Positions 46,464-55,331 of a stretch of 64,000 nucleotides of DNA are shown here, in pieces. Source of the stretch: Roseicella sp. DB1501 (GTDB lineage: Bacteria > Pseudomonadota > Alphaproteobacteria > Acetobacterales > Acetobacteraceae); NCBI RefSeq assembly GCF_013112485.1, contig NZ_JABFHG010000010.1:62001-126000 (forward strand). The letters run 5' to 3'. Position 1 is the stretch's first letter, and every line of letters starts with the position of its first letter. The position numbers and the translations under genes were made by a program. The notes beneath the pieces were generated by a model that saw only the letters and a program-made list of their open reading frames with translations, had not been told where the DNA came from and ran no database searches.

Positions 46464-48569
46464 ATGCCGCCCATTCCGAACAGCTTGCATCCCGGCCGGC
46501 CCGACCCGCTGGGGGCGAACTGGGACGGGCTCGGGGTCAATTTCGCCGTCTTCTCGGCGAATGCCGAGCGGATCGATCTCTGCCTCTTCGATCCCTCCGG
46601 GCGGCGGGAAATTGCCCGCCTGCCCTTGCCGGAATGCACCGATGAGGTCTGGCACGGCTACCTGCCCGAGGCGCGGCCCGGGCAGATCTACGGCTACCGC
46701 GCCTATGGTCCCTACGAGCCGCGCCGGGGCCACCGTTTCAACCCGCACAAGCTGCTGCTCGACCCCTATGCGAAGCAGCTGCATGGCGATTTGCGCTGGT
46801 CGGACGTGCTACTCGGCTACCGGCCAGGCGGCGGCCGCACCGACCTGTCCTTCGACCGGCGCGACAGCGCCCCGGCCATGCCGAAATGCGTGGTGGTCGA
46901 TGACAGCTTCGCCTGGGGCGACGACCGCAATCCCTGCGTGCCCTGGGACCGCACCGTCATCTACGAGGCGCATGTCCGCGGCCTGACCATGCGGCGGGAG
47001 GATATCGCGCCGCGCGAGCGCGGCACCTTCCGGGCGCTGGCCGATCCGCGGGTGATCGAGCACCTGCAGCGGCTCGGCATCACCAGCATCGAGCTGCTGC
47101 CGATCCAAGCCTTCCTGCAGGACCGTTTCCTCGTCGCCAAGGGCCTGCGGAATTACTGGGGCTACTCGACCCTCGCCTTCTTCGCGCCGGAGCCGCGCTA
47201 CCTGATCGAATCCTGGATGCGCAACGAGTTGAAGGTGGCCGTGCGCCGCCTGCACGGCGCCGGGATCGAGGTCATCATGGACGTGGTCTACAACCACACC
47301 TGCGAGGGCAGCGAGCTCGGCCCCACGCTGTGCTGGCGCGGCCTCGACAACGCCTCCTACTACCGGCTGATGCCGGGCGACGAGCGGCACTGCATCAACG
47401 ACACCGGCACCGGCAACACCGTCAACCTCAGCCATCCGCGCGTGCTGCAGATGGTCATGGACAGCCTGCGCTACTGGGTGACGGAGTACCGCATCGACGG
47501 TTTTCGATTCGATCTCGGAACGATTTTGGGCCGCGAGGGCACCGGCTTCGATCCCGGCAGCGGCTTCTTCGACGCGGTGCGTCAGGACCCCGTCCTTTCC
47601 CGCGTCAAGCTGATCTCCGAGCCCTGGGATATCGGCCCGGGCGGCTATCAGCTCGGCAACCACCCGCCCGGCTTCGCCGAATGGAACGACCGCTTCCGCG
47701 ACGGCATCCGCCGCTTCTGGCGCGGCGACCGCGGCATGCGGGCCGAGCTGGCGGCGCGGCTGACCGGCTCGGCCGAGCTCTTCGACCATCGCCGGCGCCG
47801 GCCCTGGGCGAGCGTCAACTACGCCGCCTCGCATGACGGCTACACGCTGCTCGACGTCGTCTCCTACGAGCAGAAGCACAACGAGGCGAATGGCGAGGAC
47901 AACCGGGACGGCCACGGCGAGAACTGCAGCCGCAACTGGGGTGTCGAGGGCGAGACGAAGGACCCGGAGATCCTCGCCGTCCGGCATGCGGTGCTGCGGG
48001 CGATGCTGCTGACCGTCTTCGCCTCCGCCGGCACGCCGATGCTCCTCGCCGGCGACGAGATGCTGCGGACCCAAAAGGGCAACAACAACGCCTACAACCA
48101 GGACAACGAGACGAATTGGGTGGACTGGGAACGGGCGGCGACGCCGGAGGCGCTGGCGCTGCAGCGCTTTGCCACCCGCCTGATCGGCCTGCGGCGGCGC
48201 CTCGCCCCGCTGCGGCCGCCGATCTTCCTGCACGGCGTCACGGAACTCCGGCCCGGCCTGAACGACATTGCATGGTTCGATCAGCACGGAAGAGCCATGA
48301 CGCCCGAGGCCTGGAACGATCCCGAGGGGCGCACCCTCGCGCTGCGCCGCGCCGCTGCTGCCGAGGATGGCAGCGTCGAGGTGACGCTGCTGCTGCTGAA
48401 TGCCAACAGCGCCGGGCATGCCTTTGCCCTGCCGGCGCCGCGGCTCGATTGGACCCTGGTGCTGGACAGCGGCCATCCGGAAGCGGAGGAGCGGCCGGTG
48501 CTGGATGAGGCCGTCCCTGTCGCGCCGCACGGCGCCGTTCTGCTCGCGGCGCGGCTGCCCGCGGCATGA
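46464..48569 (+). CDS. glgX: Glycogen debranching enzyme GlgX
   Basis: About 701 residues. The N-terminal CBM48 (PLGANWDGLGVNFAVFSANAE) is followed by the GH13 barrel with Asp350 (IDGFRFDLGTILGRE), Glu386 (LISEPWD) and Asp458 (ASHDGYTLLD). GNNNAYNQDNETNWVDW and the earlier YWGYSTLAFFAPEPRY are GlgX/isoamylase-specific. It cleaves alpha-1,6 branches to give linear malto-oligosaccharides, the feed for TreY. ATG 46464 is chosen for its AGGGAT Shine-Dalgarno. The stop overlaps treZ (ATGA). A gap of about 185 bp containing the family B repeat precedes it, so it may have its own promoter or depend on readthrough. Confidence 0.95.
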   Translation: MPPIPNSLHPGRPDPLGANWDGLGVNFAVFSANAERIDLCLFDPSGRREIARLPLPECTDEVWHGYLPEARPGQIYGYRAYGPYEPRRGHRFNPHKLLLDPYAKQLHGDLRWSDVLLGYRPGGGRTDLSFDRRDSAPAMPKCVVVDDSFAWGDDRNPCVPWDRTVIYEAHVRGLTMRREDIAPRERGTFRALADPRVIEHLQRLGITSIELLPIQAFLQDRFLVAKGLRNYWGYSTLAFFAPEPRYLIESWMRNELKVAVRRLHGAGIEVIMDVVYNHTCEGSELGPTLCWRGLDNASYYRLMPGDERHCINDTGTGNTVNLSHPRVLQMVMDSLRYWVTEYRIDGFRFDLGTILGREGTGFDPGSGFFDAVRQDPVLSRVKLISEPWDIGPGGYQLGNHPPGFAEWNDRFRDGIRRFWRGDRGMRAELAARLTGSAELFDHRRRRPWASVNYAASHDGYTLLDVVSYEQKHNEANGEDNRDGHGENCSRNWGVEGETKDPEILAVRHAVLRAMLLTVFASAGTPMLLAGDEMLRTQKGNNNAYNQDNETNWVDWERAATPEALALQRFATRLIGLRRRLAPLRPPIFLHGVTELRPGLNDIAWFDQHGRAMTPEAWNDPEGRTLALRRAAAAEDGSVEVTLLLLNANSAGHAFALPAPRLDWTLVLDSGHPEAEERPVLDEAVPVAPHGAVLLAARLPAA

Positions 48570-50362
48570 GCGGCTTCGCGCAGGAAACCGCCTGGGGCGC
48601 GACGCTGCTCGCGGATGGCCGGACGCGCTTCCGCCTCTGGGCGCCGGATGCGCCCGAGGTGGCGCTCGAGGTCGAAGGGCAAGCGCCGCAGCCGATGACG
48701 GCGCAGGAGGAGGGCTGGCACGAGGCGGTCGCAGCCGTCGGCGCCGGCGCCCGCTACCGCTTCCGGGTCTCGCCCGACCTCGCCGTGCCCGACCCGGCCT
48801 CGCGGCTGCAGGCGGGCGACGTGCACGACCCCTCGGTGGTCCTCGACCCCCGCGCCTATGCCTGGCGGCAGCCAGGCTGGACGGGCCGGCCCTGGCACGA
48901 GACGGTGCTCTACGAGCTGCATGCCGGCACCATGGGCGGCTTCGCCGGCGTCGAGGCGGCGCTGCCGCGGCTCGCCGAACTCGGCGTCACCGCCATCGAG
49001 CTGATGCCGATCAACGCTTTCCCGGGCCAACGGAACTGGGGCTATGACGGCGTGCTGCCCTATGCGCCGGATGCCACGCTTGGCACGCCCGAGGCGCTGA
49101 AGTCCCTGATCGACGCCGCGCACGGCCTCGGCCTGATGGTCTTCCTCGACGTCGTCTACAACCATTTCGGCCCGGACGGCGCCTATCTGCACGCCTATGC
49201 GAAGACCTTCTTCGACGAGGGCATCCACACTCCCTGGGGCGCCGCGATCGACTTCAAGAAGCCGGCGGTGCGCAGCTTCTTCGAGGACAACGCCCTCTAC
49301 TGGCTGAACGAGTACCGCTTCGACGGGCTGCGCTTCGACGCGGTGCACGCCATCGCCGAGGAGTCCTGGCTCGACGCGCTCGCCGCCCGCATCCGGCGCG
49401 AGATCCCCGACCGGCATGTGCATCTGGTGCTGGAGAACGAGCGCAACGGCGCGCATCACCTGCGCCCCGCCGGCGAATTCGATGCCCAGTGGAACGATGA
49501 TGGCCACAACATCCTGCACCCGCTGCTGACCGGCGAGCGCGAAGGCTATTACGAGGATTTCGCCGAGGACGGCGCAACCAAGCTGGCCAAGGTGCTGGCC
49601 GAGGGCTTCTTCTTCCAAGGGCAGGTGAGCGCCCATCTCGGCGAGAAGCGCGGCGAGCCCTCGGCGCATCTGCCGCCGACCGCCTTCGTGCTCTTCCTGC
49701 AGAACCACGACCAGGTGGGGAACCGCGCCTTCGGCGAGCGGCTCACGGCCCTCGCCGAGCCACAGGCGCTGGCGGCGGCGACGGCGCTGCTGCTGCTCTC
49801 GCCGCAGATCCCGATGCTATTCATGGGCGAGGAATGGGGCGCCAGCGCGCCCTTCCTCTTCTTCACCGACCACAATGCCGAGCTCGCGCCGCTGGTCACC
49901 GCCGGGCGGCGCAAGGAATTCGCCAAGTTTGCCGCCTTCCAGGATCCGGCGCGGCGCGAGCGCATCCCGGACCCCAATGCCGAGCAGACCTTCCGCGACT
50001 CCATCCCCGACCCGGGGGAGGCGAGCCGGCCGCCGCATGATGCGGTGCTGGCGCTGCACCGGCGGCTGCTCGCGCTGCGGCGCGAGCGGATCGTCCCGCA
50101 TTTGCCGGGCGCGCGCGCCCTCGGCGCACAGGCGGTGGGGGAGAAGGCGGTGCTGGCCCGCTGGCGCCTCGGCGATGGCAGCATCCTGACCCTCGCCGTC
50201 AATCTCGGCGAGGCGCCGGCTCCCTGCACCTTGCCTGACGGCGCGGGCGGCGAGACGCTGTTCGAGGGTCTTTCCGGGGCCGCCGGCAGGCTTGCCACCG
50301 GAACGCTGCTGCCGCGTTGCACGATCGCCCTGCTGTCGCCGCCACCGGCGGCGGGCGGATGA
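48566..50362 (+). CDS. treZ: Malto-oligosyltrehalose trehalohydrolase
   Basis: 598 residues. N-terminal carbohydrate-binding module (RFRLWAPDAPEVALEVEG), then a GH13 barrel with Asp258 (FDGLRFDAVHAI), Glu290 (LVLENER) and Asp382 (LQNHDQVGNRAFGERL). FMGEEWGASAPFLFFTDH is characteristic of TreZ. It releases free trehalose from the maltooligosyl-trehalose made by TreY. TreY is encoded two genes downstream, with malQ between them. It starts in an ATGA overlap with glgX and ends 13 bp before malQ. Confidence 0.95.
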   Translation: MSGFAQETAWGATLLADGRTRFRLWAPDAPEVALEVEGQAPQPMTAQEEGWHEAVAAVGAGARYRFRVSPDLAVPDPASRLQAGDVHDPSVVLDPRAYAWRQPGWTGRPWHETVLYELHAGTMGGFAGVEAALPRLAELGVTAIELMPINAFPGQRNWGYDGVLPYAPDATLGTPEALKSLIDAAHGLGLMVFLDVVYNHFGPDGAYLHAYAKTFFDEGIHTPWGAAIDFKKPAVRSFFEDNALYWLNEYRFDGLRFDAVHAIAEESWLDALAARIRREIPDRHVHLVLENERNGAHHLRPAGEFDAQWNDDGHNILHPLLTGEREGYYEDFAEDGATKLAKVLAEGFFFQGQVSAHLGEKRGEPSAHLPPTAFVLFLQNHDQVGNRAFGERLTALAEPQALAAATALLLLSPQIPMLFMGEEWGASAPFLFFTDHNAELAPLVTAGRRKEFAKFAAFQDPARRERIPDPNAEQTFRDSIPDPGEASRPPHDAVLALHRRLLALRRERIVPHLPGARALGAQAVGEKAVLARWRLGDGSILTLAVNLGEAPAPCTLPDGAGGETLFEGLSGAAGRLATGTLLPRCTIALLSPPPAAGG

Positions 50363-50375
50363 CGAAGGGACTGGC

Positions 50376-52412
50376 ATGACCACGGACCAGGAGCTGCGCG
50401 ACATGGCCGAGGCGGTGGGCATCGCCACCGCCTGGCGTGACGTGCGCGGCGAGGAGAAGCACGTCGCGCCCGAGACTCTGCGCGCCGTGCTCGCCTCCAT
50501 CGGCGTGCCGCTCGATGCCGGCGAGGCGCAGGCGACGCTCAAGGCGCTGGCCGAGCGCCTGCCGCCGCTGATCACCATGACCATCGGCCCGGACGGCGTG
50601 CACATCCCCGGCGCCGCGGTCGGCCAGCGTTTCCGGCTGGAGATCGAGGGCGGTGACCGGGTGGAGGGGCATCTCGAACGCGGCTGGGGCGGCGAGCCGC
50701 GCCTGCCCGGCATCTCCACGCCGGGCTACCACCGGCTGCATCTCGACGATGCGCATTGCATCGTCGCCGCGGCGCCGCCGCGTTGCCTGACCCTGGCCGA
50801 TCTCGGCGCCGCCACGCATGGCGGCAGCCTGCCCTGGGCGTTGGCGGCGCAGATCTATTCCCTGCGCTCGCCGCGCGACATGGGCATCGGCGATTTCGGC
50901 GGCGTCGCGGCACTGGCGCATGCCGCCGGGCGCCGCGGCTGCGCCGCCATCGCGGTCAGCCCGGCGCATGCGCTTTTCGCCGCCGATCCGGGGAAATACG
51001 GCCCCTACTCCCCCTCCTCGCGCATCTATCTCAACACGCTTTATGCCGATCCGGCGGCGGTCCTCGGCGCCCAGCCGGATGAGTCAGGGCCGAAGGATGC
51101 GCTGATCGACTGGCCTGCCGCGGCGCGGCGCAAGCTGGCCCGGCTGCGGCGGCTCTTCGCCGAGGCCAGCGACCATCCGGATTTCGTCGCCTATCGCAGC
51201 GAGGCCGGCGCGACGCTCGAGGCGCATGCCCGTTTCGAGGCCTTGCATGCGCATCTGCTGGCGCGGGATCCCGGCCTCTGGCACTGGCGCGACTGGCCGG
51301 CCGAATTCGCGGCGCCGGACAGTCCCGGCGTGGTGCGCTTCGCCCGTGACCATGCCGCCGAGATCGCCTTCCACGCCTTCTGCCAGTGGCTGGCAGACGC
51401 CTCGCGCGGCGCCGCGCAGCAGGCGGCGCGCGAGGCCGGCATGCCGATCGGCCTCATCGCCGATCTCGCCGTCGGCACGGATGGCGGCGGCAGCCATGCC
51501 TGGTCGCGTCAGCGCGCCATCCTGCCGGACGTGACCGTCGGGGCGCCCCCTGACATCTTCTCGCCGCTCGGCCAGGATTGGGGGCTGACCGCCTTCTCGC
51601 CGCTCGAGATGACGGCGGGTGGCTTCGGTGCCTATCTCGAGCTGCTCCGCTCCGCCTTCCGCCATGCCGGCGGCGTGCGGGTGGACCATGCCATGGGGCT
51701 GCAACGGCTCTGGGTGGTGCCGCGCGGCGCCGGTCCGGCCGAGGGCGCCTATCTGCGCTATCCGATCGACGACCTGCTGCGGCTGCTCGCCCTTGAATCG
51801 CATCGCCACCGGGCGATCGTCATCGGCGAGGATCTCGGCACGCTGCCGGAGGGCTTCTACGACCGCATGGAGCAGGCGGGCATCCTCGGGATGCGGGTGC
51901 TGTGGTTCGAGCAGGAGACGGATGGCCGTTTCCGGCCGCCGCAGGACTGGTCGCGCAACGCCGCGGCGATGACGACGACGCATGACCTGCCGACCGTGGT
52001 CGGCTGGTGGCAGGGCCGCGACATCGGCTGGCGCGCCCGTCTCGGCCTCTTCCCCGATGCCGAGACGGTGGCGGGCGAGGAGCGGCGGCGGGAGGAGGAT
52101 CGCGCCGCGCTCTGGACCGCCTTCCTCGAGAGCGGCGCGGCGAGCGGCGACCAGCCGGCGGAAGCGGCGGCCACGACGGTGGTCGATGCCGCGCTCGCCC
52201 ATGTCGGCAGCGCCGCCTGCGCGCTCGCCATCCTGCCGCTCGAGGACGCGCTGGCCCTGCCCGAGCAGCCGAACCTGCCCGGCACGGTGGAGCAGCATCC
52301 GAATTGGCGCCGCCGCCTCGCCGGCGATGCCGGCAAGCTGCTCGATGACCCGGCAGTGGCGCAGCGGCTCGACCGCTTCGCGCGCGCCCGCCCGCACGTC
52401 CCGCCGCACTGA
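50376..52412 (+). CDS. malQ: 4-alpha-glucanotransferase
   Basis: About 678 residues, GH77. A non-catalytic N-terminal region (about 1-150) precedes the barrel, which begins ALAAQIYSLRSPRDMGIGDF. Catalytic residues are Asp437 (GGVRVDHAMGL), Glu485 (IGEDLGTLP) and Asp537 (TTHDLPT). It disproportionates malto-oligosaccharides, recycling the short chains left by TreY/TreZ and debranching. ATG 50376 follows AAGGGA after a 13-bp gap. The MalQ-TreY gap (117 bp) holds an imperfect 11-bp direct repeat (52431-52441 and 52446-52456) but no clear promoter. Confidence 0.94.
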   Translation: MTTDQELRDMAEAVGIATAWRDVRGEEKHVAPETLRAVLASIGVPLDAGEAQATLKALAERLPPLITMTIGPDGVHIPGAAVGQRFRLEIEGGDRVEGHLERGWGGEPRLPGISTPGYHRLHLDDAHCIVAAAPPRCLTLADLGAATHGGSLPWALAAQIYSLRSPRDMGIGDFGGVAALAHAAGRRGCAAIAVSPAHALFAADPGKYGPYSPSSRIYLNTLYADPAAVLGAQPDESGPKDALIDWPAAARRKLARLRRLFAEASDHPDFVAYRSEAGATLEAHARFEALHAHLLARDPGLWHWRDWPAEFAAPDSPGVVRFARDHAAEIAFHAFCQWLADASRGAAQQAAREAGMPIGLIADLAVGTDGGGSHAWSRQRAILPDVTVGAPPDIFSPLGQDWGLTAFSPLEMTAGGFGAYLELLRSAFRHAGGVRVDHAMGLQRLWVVPRGAGPAEGAYLRYPIDDLLRLLALESHRHRAIVIGEDLGTLPEGFYDRMEQAGILGMRVLWFEQETDGRFRPPQDWSRNAAAMTTTHDLPTVVGWWQGRDIGWRARLGLFPDAETVAGEERRREEDRAALWTAFLESGAASGDQPAEAAATTVVDAALAHVGSAACALAILPLEDALALPEQPNLPGTVEQHPNWRRRLAGDAGKLLDDPAVAQRLDRFARARPHVPPH

Positions 52413-52529
52413 GCGCGCTGGCGCTTCCACGCGACCTTGTGCCGCGCGACTTTGTGAGGGAGCCGTGACCGCCGCATCGGTGCTTCTCCCTGGCCCCGAT
52501 CTGATCCTGAATTGACGGAGACCCAAGCG

Positions 52530-55331
52530 ATGGCGAACACGGCGCGCGACACCGGGCCGGCAGGCCCGCGCGCTACCGCACGCCTGCAATTCCACGCCGG
52601 CTTCACCCTGGATGACGCCGTGCCGCTGGTACCCTATCTCGCGCAACTCGGCATCAGCCATCTCTACGCCTCGCCGATCCTGAAGGCGCGGCCCGGCTCG
52701 ACGCATGGCTACGACATCGTCGACCACAACCAGATCAATCCCGAGCTCGGCGGCGAGCCGGCCTTCCGACGCCTCTCGGCGGCGCTGAAGGCGCATGGCC
52801 TCGGCCTCGTCATCGACATCGTGCCGAACCATATGGGCGTCGGCGGCTCGGACAATGCCTGGTGGCTCGACGTGCTCGAATGGGGCCGCCAGAGCCCCTA
52901 TGCCAGCTTCTTCGACATCGACTGGGACCCGCCGGACCGCTCGCTCTCCGGCCGCATGCTCGCGCCCTTCCTCGGCGCCCCCTATGGCGAGGTGCTGGCC
53001 TCGGGCGACCTGACCCTGCAATTCGACCGCGCCGACGGGCGCTTTCACGCGCAGTATTTCGAGCACCGCTTCCCGATCGCGCCGCAGCACTACCACCACA
53101 TCCTGCAGGCGGCGGGCGATCCGCAGCTCGCCGACTTTGCCCTGGAATTCGGCCGGGTCGGGCTGCACCAGCGCGAGCGCGCCCAGGCGCGGGAACAGGC
53201 GGCGGCGCTGCGCGGCGCCCTCTCGGCGCGGGCCGAAACCGAGGCGGGCGCGGCGGGCATCGCCACCGCCCTCGCCGCCTTCGACCCGAAGACGGACTCA
53301 GGCCGGCAGGCCCTGCACCGGCTGCTGGAGCGGCAGCACTACCGCCTCGCCTGGTGGCGCGCCGCGGCGGACGAGATCAACTGGCGCCGCTTCTTCGACA
53401 TCACCTCCCTCGCCGGCATGCGGGTGGAACTGCCGGAGGTCTTCGACGCGACGCATGAGCTGATCCTGAAGCTTTATGCCGAGGGGTCGGTGGACGGGCT
53501 GCGCATCGACCATGTCGACGGCCTGGCCGATCCGCGCGGCTATTGCCGCAAGCTGCACCGCCGGATGCAGGCGGTGCGGCCGGGCCATCCGCCGCTGATC
53601 TGGGTCGAGAAGATCCTCGCCCCCTTCGAGGCGCTGCGCACCGACTGGATGGTGGACGGCACCACCGGCTACGACTTCATGGACGAGGCCTCCGGCGTGC
53701 TGCACGACCCGGAGGGCGAGGCGCCGCTCACCGCGCTCTGGACCGAGAGCACCGGCCGGCCCGCCGCCTTCGACGAGGAGGCCCGGCTCGCCAAGCGGCA
53801 GATCCTGCGCGACAACCTCGCCTCGGAGTTGAACGGCACCGCCGCCGCGCTGAAGCGGGTGGCGATGCGCGACCTCACCACGCGCGACTTCACCCTGACG
53901 GGCCTGCGCCGGACGCTCACCGAGGTGCTGGTGCATTTCCCGGTCTACCGGCTCTACATCACCCAGGGCGGCCGCAGCGCCGAGGACAAGCGCATCCTCG
54001 ACTGGGCGCTGGCCGGGGCGCGGCGGACGGTGCGGGCGACGGACCGGCCGCTGCTCGAGCTGCTCGATGCCTGGCTCGGCGGCGAGCCGCCGCGCAGCCT
54101 GCCGCCGGTGCAGCGGCGCGAGCGCCTCTCGGCGGCGGTGCGGGTGCAGCAGCTCTCCGCCCCGGTCACGGCGAAGAGCATCGAGGACACCGCCTTCTAC
54201 CGCTACGGCCGGCTGATCTCGCGCAACGAGGTCGGCTCCGATCCGGGCCGCTTCGCGGTGACGCCGGCCGGCTTCCACGCCAGCTCCCGGGCCCGGGCCC
54301 GGCACTTCCCCCGCGCCATGCTGGCGACCGCCACGCATGACCACAAGCGCGGCGAGGACGTCCGGGCGCGGCTCGCCGTGCTCTCCGAGCTGCACGAGGA
54401 ATGGGGCGCCGCGGTGCGCCGCTGGTCGCGGCTGAACGCCTCCCTGCGCAAGGAGCTGCCCGACGGCGCCGCACCGGGGATGAGCGCCCAGCTCATGCTC
54501 TACCAGACCCTGGTAGGGGCCTGGCCGCTGGGCCTCGCGCCCGGGGACGAGGCCGGGGTCGGCGCCTTCCTCGAACGGGTCGCCGCCTGGCAGGAGAAGG
54601 CGCTGCGCGAGGCCAAGCGCCGCACCGAATGGGCGGTGCCGAATGCCGAGTACGAGGCCGCCTGCCAGGAGTTCATCACCGCCATCATGGCGCCCGAGCG
54701 CGCCAGCCACATGCGCGAGGAGATCGCCGGCTTCGCCGCACGCATCGCCCCGGCCGGCGCGATCAACGGCCTCGCTCAGGCCCTGCTCCGCTGCACCGCG
54801 CCGGGCGTGCCGGATCTCTATCAGGGCACCGAGTTCTGGGACCTCTCCCTGGTCGACCCCGACAACCGCCGGCCGGTCGACTGGGAGGCCCGGCGCGCCG
54901 CGCTGCGGGATGCCGCGGCGCCGGACGCCCTGCTGGAGCACTGGCAGGACGGGCGGGTGAAGCAGGCGGTGATCGCCCGGGCCCTGGCGCTGCGGGCCAG
55001 CCGCGCCGCGCTCTTCGCCACCGGCGACTACCAGCCGATCGCCGTCGAGGGCCCCATGGCGCAGCACGTCCTCGCCTTCCTCCGTGGCGCGCGGGACCAG
55101 GCGGCGCTCACGGTCGTGATGCGGCTGCCGGCCCGGCCGCTCGGGGATTCGGCGTTGCCGCTGCTGCCGGCGGCGGAATGGCGCGGAACCGATCTGCTTC
55201 TGCCGCCTTCATGGCATGCACGGCACTGGCGGGACGCGCTGACCGGGGAGGGACAGCACGCTCGAGGTGACCGCCTGCCCGTCGGGCAGGTGCTCGCCCG
55301 CCTCCCAGTGGCGCTGCTGGAGGTGGGATGA
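52530..55331 (+). CDS. treY: Malto-oligosyltrehalose synthase
   Basis: About 933 residues. The opening ARLQFHAGFTLDDAVPLVPYLAQLGISHLYASPIL and STHGYDIVDHNQINPELGG are TreY-specific. Catalytic residues are Asp327 (GLRIDHVDGL), Glu360 (IWVEKIL) and Asp604 (TATHDHKRGEDVRARL). The large insertion typical of TreY lies between the second and third catalytic residues. It converts the reducing end of a malto-oligosaccharide to an alpha,alpha-1,1 linkage, making the TreZ substrate. ATG 52530 has GGAG 9 bases upstream; a TTG at 52512 is possible but lacks one. The stop overlaps otsA (ATGA). Confidence 0.95.
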   Translation: MANTARDTGPAGPRATARLQFHAGFTLDDAVPLVPYLAQLGISHLYASPILKARPGSTHGYDIVDHNQINPELGGEPAFRRLSAALKAHGLGLVIDIVPNHMGVGGSDNAWWLDVLEWGRQSPYASFFDIDWDPPDRSLSGRMLAPFLGAPYGEVLASGDLTLQFDRADGRFHAQYFEHRFPIAPQHYHHILQAAGDPQLADFALEFGRVGLHQRERAQAREQAAALRGALSARAETEAGAAGIATALAAFDPKTDSGRQALHRLLERQHYRLAWWRAAADEINWRRFFDITSLAGMRVELPEVFDATHELILKLYAEGSVDGLRIDHVDGLADPRGYCRKLHRRMQAVRPGHPPLIWVEKILAPFEALRTDWMVDGTTGYDFMDEASGVLHDPEGEAPLTALWTESTGRPAAFDEEARLAKRQILRDNLASELNGTAAALKRVAMRDLTTRDFTLTGLRRTLTEVLVHFPVYRLYITQGGRSAEDKRILDWALAGARRTVRATDRPLLELLDAWLGGEPPRSLPPVQRRERLSAAVRVQQLSAPVTAKSIEDTAFYRYGRLISRNEVGSDPGRFAVTPAGFHASSRARARHFPRAMLATATHDHKRGEDVRARLAVLSELHEEWGAAVRRWSRLNASLRKELPDGAAPGMSAQLMLYQTLVGAWPLGLAPGDEAGVGAFLERVAAWQEKALREAKRRTEWAVPNAEYEAACQEFITAIMAPERASHMREEIAGFAARIAPAGAINGLAQALLRCTAPGVPDLYQGTEFWDLSLVDPDNRRPVDWEARRAALRDAAAPDALLEHWQDGRVKQAVIARALALRASRAALFATGDYQPIAVEGPMAQHVLAFLRGARDQAALTVVMRLPARPLGDSALPLLPAAEWRGTDLLLPPSWHARHWRDALTGEGQHARGDRLPVGQVLARLPVALLEVG

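Noticed and set aside
52431-52456. Imperfect 11-bp direct repeat in the malQ-treY gap as an operator
   Set aside because: Only two copies with one mismatch at 15-bp spacing and no promoter elements nearby; this could be chance.
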